Source: Warburgia ugandensis
Lineage: Eukaryota; Streptophyta; Magnoliopsida; Canellales; Canellaceae
Assembly: GCA_035236585.1 (NCBI GenBank)
Contig: CP141139.1
Location: 41,673,217-41,737,216 of the forward strand
Direction: 5' to 3'
DNA: 64,000 nucleotides
In this document: positions 57,101 to 64,000 of the stretch, in pieces
Position numbering within the stretch: the stretch's first letter is position 1
Layout: each line of letters starts with the position of its first letter
Translations under genes and position numbers: made by a program
The notes under the pieces: model-generated
What the model was told of the DNA's origin: nothing
The model's database searches: none
The model's input: only the letters and a program-made list of their open reading frames with translations

Positions 57101-60100
57101 CCCAAAATTTCACTATTCCATGATTAGGTTATGAGTTTTCAAGAGGTATGTCCTTTTATAAAAGTATAATTTGGAACTAATAAAACCATTAGATAGTGCT
57201 CAGAAAATGGAATCCAACAAGCTAAAGAATACTGAAAACAGAGCCCTTATGAAGAAGTTATGGGCCTTTGAAGTCAAGGGCTTGTGCCTTGCTCAAATCT
57301 TCCATTAGCATGGCGACCTTCCCCTTGCTCTAATCTCCCACCAGCGAGCTTCCTTGCACCCCCACTTAAGAAAGGAAAATCGTGGAACAGACTTAAGTCT
57401 GTTCCCAAAACTTGATGAACAAAGGAAAGAAGGAAAAGAAGAAGAGGAGGAGGAGTAGGGAGATCTGTGAGTTGGTAAAACCCAGTCATGTAGGATCTGA
57501 AGAGCTGGCAAGGGTTTTTGTGTTGCCAGAAAAGATGGAGTTCTCCGGCGACAATGATGGCAAATAGCGTTATTTTCAGATGATTCAAATATAGGTATGC
57601 TTTTTTCTGGTTTTTAATGATTGATTTCATTCTTTGCCATGAGCTATCAAATCTTGTTATTACATTATTAAAAATGGGCATTGATTGATTAGCATATGTT
57701 CTAGTTTTCGATTGTGGGTTTTTATGTGTTTTTCTTTTGGGAAAGTAGTGTCGAAATCTTGATTTCAGATCTGGCCAACCACTAATAGCACCATGAAAAC
57801 CCCTTCTTACCCTTTCTTATACTGATGATTTTCCCTCCAGTCGGCCACATGAAAACCCCCCACCATTCTTCCTTCTCTCTGCTCATCTCATTTTCAGTCC
57901 CAGGAGACGTTAGTGTCAAGGGCCATTGGCCACCACCAAAAACCCCTACCCTATCTCTCATCTTCTCTCCCTCTCAATCTCCTATTGTTTTTCTCTAACA
58001 AATGCAACCTGACATGTAGGTTGCGTTAGTCCACATCCCCTTGCTCTTCTCCCTCTGGCTTGCTACTTGAGAAGGCCACCAGCAAGCAAGGTGGTCCTTG
58101 ATGCCATTATACACCAATTACCTCTATCTGGCTTCTAATCCATGCAAATCTGCACATATCCGATCGTTGAACACAATCAGAGCCATCGATTGGTGGATTG
58201 ACAACAAAACCTACAAATTAGGCAATCAATTAAATGGAGCTTGAGGTACACATGTGAGCCAAGGATGAGCACTAGTTGAGATTAAAGCACACAAAGTCGA
58301 TCGTGGAAAAGAGGATAATTAAAGCTAGTGGAATCCAATGACAATGTCACACAAGGTAGGTGGAAATTTAAGATAGCATGTCTAAATAATAAGATGCATG
58401 TTCTAACATGATCTTATTTTTGATTATATGATTGATATTTGATATGCTTTAAATTAAAATAATGAAATAATGTTAATTAAAAGAATTGCATGTTATAATT
58501 GATGCTTATGCCTTATACATCATGTATGTGAATTATGAAATTATGTTTATGGTACATGGGTACCATGTCAGTATTGATGATGTATGAGTCTAGGTTATAG
58601 GATACATCCTTGGTGGGTTATCACCAAATAAGTGAGGATGTTATTCTTGTTATGAAATATATGAATAGGCGAATTGCCTGCTATTATGATTATTTTACAT
58701 CTGGGCATGGAGGCCTAAGAGTTTTATTTTAGACAGACGTAGGCCTGGGGATGCTATGCTAGGAGAGTTATGAGGGTTTGGTCACCCGCTCTCCAAAATT
58801 TATTATGTTATGGATACCATGCACTATGTGTTGCAAAAAGTCGAGTGGGGCAATCATGGGAAGGCCCCCACTATGACAGCCATGGTCCTTCTCATGCAGA
58901 CATGGATATTGTGATTTTTGCCGAAGATGGTATAGGTGAATTATTGAGCAGTTATCCAGGCACACTGTACGGATTCGACTGCATGCATAGTAGTCCTTAT
59001 ATTTGATCCACTATGGTGCATATCCTTGAGGGTTGCCAAAAGACACTGGAGTGCCCAAAAGATGTTAGTTAGGCAGTTGTGAGGGCCAGGTAGTTGTGAG
59101 GGACCCAAAGAGGACAATATTGTATACGTTGTGCATTCTACCCATGGGACATGTGTATATGATGGCATTATAAGATGTCTTATATGATATGGCATGATGA
59201 TATGCCTTATATTATTTTCTTAGCAATGGCTGGAGGATGGTGGACTCGTATAGTGAGGGGCATGAGGATTATTTTGATATACCAGTAGAGGTTGGATAAT
59301 TATGAACCCCACATGATGAGGGGTACGATTTTGAAACCTGGTATAGTTTGAAAATGCAAATTAGGTGACGCTGATTATATTCATAATTATGTATGTCCTT
59401 TAACAATTTTCATATATGTGTATCATTATTATATTAATATGATTGAGGGAGTAGTTTTATATAAGTTTTCATATGGGTTAGTGAATGGGTAGAATTGTAT
59501 GCAGAGTATGGTTCATGGAATTGAAGTATTTATTTGATGATAACTAATAAGTAAAGATATCTTATTTATCAATGAAATTATTAATAATGATGAAAACATG
59601 TAGATATTTGGCTTACAAATGGTTATTGAGATATGAAACATATTGTAATTTCAATTTAACCAAATTGCTATTGAAATGAATATTCTAATTACTATTGAAT
59701 AATTAATATATCTTAAGATTTAGCATGCTTCTTAAACTCTCCTACCAAGCATAGCTTGCTGAGATATTGTAAATGTTTTATGTTTACAATATCTTAGATA
59801 TAGAAAGATAGGAGAAGATGTACACAACAAAAGGAATCTAGCAACCATACTTCTGCGCATAGGTATACATTTTATTTAAAGCTTTTGTATTGTGTAGTTA
59901 GTCATTTGAATTGTAATATTAGACATTTAATATAATGTTATAGGGGTTATACAAGTGAACAACTAGATGGGTCCTATTTTCAGAAATAAATTTCTATCTT
60001 CTAGAAAACTATATATATATATATATTTATATATGTATAGTGTGAGCATGAAGGTGACATCTGGGTTTTTGTATTTTAGCACCATCTTTTGAAATAACCA

Positions 60101-60133
60101 CAAAAATTTTTCATAAAAAACTCGGGGTGTCAC
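57092..60133 (+). repeat. Element D 3' LTR (3.0 kb)
   Basis: Starts TGTAGCAACCCC and ends ACTCGGGGTGTCAC. It contains the TGCTAGGAGAGTTATGAGGG block (58757) and the CACACTGTACGGATTCG block (58960) shared with LTRs B, C and E, and a (TA)n tract (60010-60030). No host gene is recognised in the GC-richer part (57270-58100). Confidence 0.88.
59746..59797 (+). other. twin hairpin in LTR D (3' copy)
   Basis: Identical in sequence to the 5' copy at 52708-52759: hairpin 1 at 59746-59758 and hairpin 2 at 59759-59797. Confidence 0.85.
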
Positions 60134-63100
60134 TGTGAGGGACCCACAATGGGATCCAACATCCAGAAAACAGCCCATCATTAGTCAAACCACTACCACC
60201 TGCTAGTGGAGAACTAGGTGGTAGTTGGAATCCTAAGACAATTAAATATTCAAAAGAAATCAAGTTGATAATTACAAGTCATCATGGAAAATTCGAAACA
60301 CCTCTATAACTAGCTCATAAAAAAACCTAAAAATTTTCCTAATGTTCCTCACAAGGTCCTCTAAAATGTTCTAAAATCCTAGCTCTAAAAACATCCCCCA
60401 TCTTCCCCAATTTTCTTTTCTTTATCTCCCTCTCCCTTACAACCTATGGGCATGTCCACAGATGCACCCGACTCTCCAGACTTGGTGGAGTTGTCGAGCG
60501 CATCCACGGATGCGTAGTTCCCGATGGGATTGGGTTTTTGCCTGGAAACCCTATTTGAATTAGCCAGCACTTTTGAACTGTTAAAACTTTATCTTAACAG
60601 TTGGATCTGGTTGGAAAAGGGTGATCTACGAAAGACCTTTAGTCCCATGATGATCCACCTCCTGGATCTTTGGAGAAATCAAAATGAAATCCAACCTAGT
60701 AATGTTTACAGTCTCCGACAATTTCTTCACAAAATTTTGGCCAATCTGGCCACTTAACAGAGATCTTAGACCATTGGAGGTCTTAAGAATCTAGTTTACT
60801 TCAAAACCCCCATGGTCTCTGGCAACGGTGAAGGAATAATTACAAACTATATGTATTTCCGGCAAAGCTAGGGTTTTTTATTTCTCCGGCATTTTTCTCC
60901 TTCTTCGGTGAACTTCTCCTCCTCAAACTAGCACAGGTAAGTGCAGATGTCCTCCCTCTTTCCATTACGGCCATTCCATAAAGTCTTCTGGCAAGAATGG
61001 GATCTCCTTGTCATTGATCCATCGAAGACGACGGATCTGGCTTGGATGGTTGAGATCCCATCCATCCACAGCTTAGATGTAACTTTTGAGTCATTGGATG
61101 AATTCCTGGGGCCCAAAAATCCTAGGAGATGAGATCTTGGCCATTGAAAGTCATGGACGGAGGAGATCTGGCCACAGTTGATCCAACGGTCCAGATCAGG
61201 ACTGTCTTACCTGTAGTCGGCCACTTCTACCTAACCACCTGGGATAGGCTGTAGCAGGCGTGGGCCGCTGGTCGTCCTGCACCCATAAACCCAGATTTGA
61301 TCTGGGCCATCCAATTTTGAACTGAAGACTTAAATCTTTAATTCAGAGCTTGATATACCTCTTGTTTTAGATATGAAACCTGATATGGATTCCTTGTATC
61401 TTCTAGAATCAACTGAACTTGTTATACATGGATTTTAAATTATATTTACTTGTTCTATTTAGTAAAATCCGTGCCATTGATCTTGGATCATGGCTCAGAT
61501 GGCCTCAAACTAAAAATTTGAACCAATGGATGTGTTTAAAAGGTCCCAAAACCATAAGAAACATGATCACAATAAAAATTTGGTGTTTATAGATCAATTA
61601 AAGAAAAGAAAATAGTAAGAGTGAAATTCAGCCCTTAAAATAGGCTGAAAGCTTTAAACCTCAATTCTTATCTCAATTGAAATACAAATTGAGATCAGAA
61701 ATATTTTATGGATTCCTTGTGATAATTATAATGTACTGAACCAATAAATTATAATTTTAATTCATTAAATTTTCTGTAAGTAAGTGGATAAGTATACTAA
61801 TATCCATGATCTACAAGATCTAGTATGATTAGACCAATAAAACCTGTTAGATGATGATATAATAATGTAATAACTTAAATTGGTGAGTTATATGTAATTT
61901 TATAGGCAAATCTTAATAGTTCTAGCCTTAAAAGTAATAAAAACCATAAAAAGGGATGGAAATCTCCTTGATTAAGTTGATCAAGGATGATTGGGCTATA
62001 TGGATATGTGTTGATGATGATATTGAGCTAAGATTATGTAAATTTATGAAATGGATGATGAGGATTTGGGTTAGATCAAGATCTATGCTCTTAAATGTAT
62101 AAAGCAACTTAAGATCTCTTTGATCGGGTAGATCAAGGAAGATCAAATCAAGGGATGAGATACTTCAATGATTTAACAATGAAATTATATTAATAATAAA
62201 TGTTGGATCTAAAATAAAATTAAGGATCAAGATCTAAACCCTAAAAAGAGGAAAAATGAATAAGGATTAATTAAGACCATTATGTCATGATAAGTGTTTA
62301 TATCTTGTTAAATTTCCATTAATTTTCCTTGTTTAGTAGAGTTTTATAGAATTATTTATTTATGTTTTTAATGCTTTATGTTTATGCTTTAATGCTTAAG
62401 TAATGAAAATTTCATTGAAATTATAATTAAATAAAATTAGAATGAAAGGACATTTACATGGAATGTATGACATGGACTTAATGATAGTAAGGACCATAGT
62501 TAGTAGGATAATATAAGGAATATAAATTCCTTGGTACAAATTAAGAGTATAATAAAACTCCATGAATGACATTTTAGTTCATAGATTTAATTAAAATCAA
62601 TTAGAAAGAGTACTTAGGGTTGAAATACTCATAGGAACTTTATGAAAGGTTGAGCTAGGATCAATCTAGTGGATGATGGACATAATGGTAAAAGGCGTTC
62701 TCTAATATAGCCTCGCTCTTCCCCCACCTTCCGTTGACGTTTGTGAGGTCTAAACGCCTCTATACATGAGGATTGATGTAACCATTTTGTGTTCAACTAT
62801 TCAACTAGTAAGCCTTAGCCAATTTGACATAAGAGGAGCTTCTAGACTTAGGATGAAATAAGCTACCCTCAACCAATAAAACATTAATTGGTTGATTAAT
62901 AATAATAATAGCAAAAAATGTAGTAAATCATCTAATCCTAATAAAAATTGTAATCAAGATAAGGATGATCAAACAAGATCCATAGGATCTTGAATGATAA
63001 AAAATAATAACAATACTAATGTAGTATTGTATTACGTGTATATGTAGAAACTATGTATGGGTACGTAGAAAAACATAGATAGAGAATCCAAACCCTTGAT

Positions 63101-64000
63101 CAAACATGATTCAAGGAAATATTAGGGTATCCCTTATAGGAATACATACTTGAATAGAGAAATAACCTTATACGTATGGTTTGACAGATGGATGAAGCCA
63201 AACCATGATGGACATTGTGGAAGAATACACTTGAGAAGTATGAATCAAAATACTACTTTGAGGTAGGTGGATATACAAAGATGTATTAGAGACTCATGTG
63301 TATACATACATGATTTTCAGTCTAGAATTATAGACCTTCATGATATAAGTATGCTTAGTATCTTAGCATAGTCATGATCCAACTAAGTAAACCAAAGCAC
63401 ATGATCCAAACAAGTGATCTAAAAACATATGATCCAATTAAGTGATCTAACCAAATGATCTAACTGAGTGATCCAACCTCATAATCTAATCCAATTGATC
63501 TAATTTGATGATCAAGTCTAATGAGGTGAAAGTAATGAGATATGAAGACTAAGAAAACCCTAAGAATAGGGTATGTAAAATATTCCAACCTTAGTTAAAT
63601 AGACACATCATCTAATGTGTACAATGTATTTTCCATACAATTATGGAGGCTTGTGATTTTGTTCTGCACAGAGATAGAGACTAGGGATGCTATGCTAGGG
63701 AAGTTATGACGGTTTGGCCACCCACTTCCTGAAATTTATATGATGGATACCAAGCTTAAAGAGAGGCTAAATGTTGGGTGGGGTAATAATGGGAAGGCCC
63801 CATTGTGATAGTCATGGTCCACCCCATGAGGGCATGGAGTTGATATTCCACAGTTGGTATTAGTGGAGGATTGCAGTCATCCGGGCGCATTGTACGGATT
63901 GAGACTGGTACATAGTAGTCCTAATGTATTTTGCATTATGATGCACATATGATAGGCATAATGTAATGCCATGGCATCATGAGATGCCCATACATGAGTT
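60134..64000 (+). mobile_element. LTR E, Tekay-like, incomplete at window end
   Basis: Probably starts TGTGAGGGACCC. From about 62450 it is collinear with LTR B (41090 onward): AGTAAGGACCATAGTTAGTAGG, CCTCGCTCTTCCCC, TTTGTGAGGTCTAAACGCCTC, AGTAAGCCTTAGCCAATT. From 63660 it has the GAAGTTATGACGGTTTGGCC and CGCATTGTACGGATTGAG blocks. The window ends before the expected twin hairpin. The 60134-61330 part is less AT-rich, as in the first third of LTRs B and D. No gene is recognised in its short open frames. Confidence 0.75.
63373..63523. repeat. GATCCAA/GATCTAA minisatellite in LTR E
   Basis: About eight loose units of roughly 20 bp: ATGATCCAACTAAGT alternates with AGTGATCTAAN. It replaces the less regular GATC-rich part of LTR B. 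Confidence 0.8.

Larger units (their letters stand above)
52213..60133 (+). mobile_element. Element D: Tekay/Del-like LTR retroelement without coding capacity
   Basis: A truncated 5' LTR (52213-53137), primer site (53140-53151), 3.9-kb interior, PPT (57081-57091) and full 3' LTR (57092-60133). The two LTRs are nearly identical over the shared 0.9 kb, apart from a roughly 50-bp gap in the 3' copy at about 60073, so insertion was fairly recent. The first 100 bp after the primer site resemble element C, and the ending CTAGGACGAAATT marks the same superfamily. Confidence 0.85.

Noticed and set aside
57274..57681. 135-codon minus-strand frame, the longest in the window
   Set aside because: Lies antisense inside the 3' LTR of element D, low-complexity serine/proline/leucine content, no domain. 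Taken as chance.

Overview
This window reads as AT-rich, repeat-dominated nuclear DNA of a seed plant, probably an angiosperm. The reasons are plant-type Ty3/gypsy (Athila-like and Tekay/Del-like) and Ty1/copia relics, initiator-tRNA-Met primer sites, an L1-type LINE relic, CACTA-like termini, a TRIM-like array, long dinucleotide and tetranucleotide microsatellites, and a plant-type F-box-associated domain fragment. I see no intact host gene, rRNA, tRNA or CRISPR. Almost every long open frame is either a shadow of repeats or a surviving piece of a decayed transposon.

Layout. 1-2200: undetermined transposon-like DNA ending in a CACTA-like subterminal repeat block. 2191-16225: one degenerate Athila-like Ty3/gypsy element on the minus strand (3' LTR at left, then IN, RNase H, RT, PR, gag, a long leader, 5' LTR at right). 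Its leader holds a segment homologous to Tekay-type LTRs found elsewhere in the window, a 1316-bp tandem duplication with a conserved long hairpin, and a nested TRIM-like array (12701-14691) flanked by a 5-bp duplication. 16226-24712: mostly unassigned sequence with a copia gag/protease relic (plus strand), a second CACTA-like end and microsatellites. 24713-31864: a minus-strand copia relic (3' LTR, PPT, RNase H, RT), next to a second small LTR element (26515-31864, minus) that carries an F-box-associated domain fragment just after its primer site and has itself taken in a Tekay-like LTR (about 27572-30100). 31870-36784: a LINE relic (plus) cut in its RT catalytic box by a minus-strand LTR.

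36785-64000: a nest of large-LTR elements with Tekay/Del-type ends (PPT preceded by a GAGGACGAAATT-type motif, initiator-Met PBS). Element C (36785-51897, minus) keeps only the first 59 codons of a gag-like frame. Its 3' LTR is split by a complete 4.7-kb plus-strand solo LTR with a decayed 5-bp target duplication, which creates kilobase-scale inverted repeats. Element D (52213-60133, plus) has a non-coding interior and a 3-kb 3' LTR. A third LTR (E) starts at the last base of D and runs out of the window.

The most interesting signal is a pair of adjacent small hairpins (a short stem with a 3-nt loop, followed by a longer stem) located about 400-580 bp before the 3' end of five LTRs from four different LTR types. 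The base-paired letters change between families while the pairing is kept. The second is a collinear module, with a 42-base core at about 88% identity, shared by the Athila leader and the Tekay-like LTRs.
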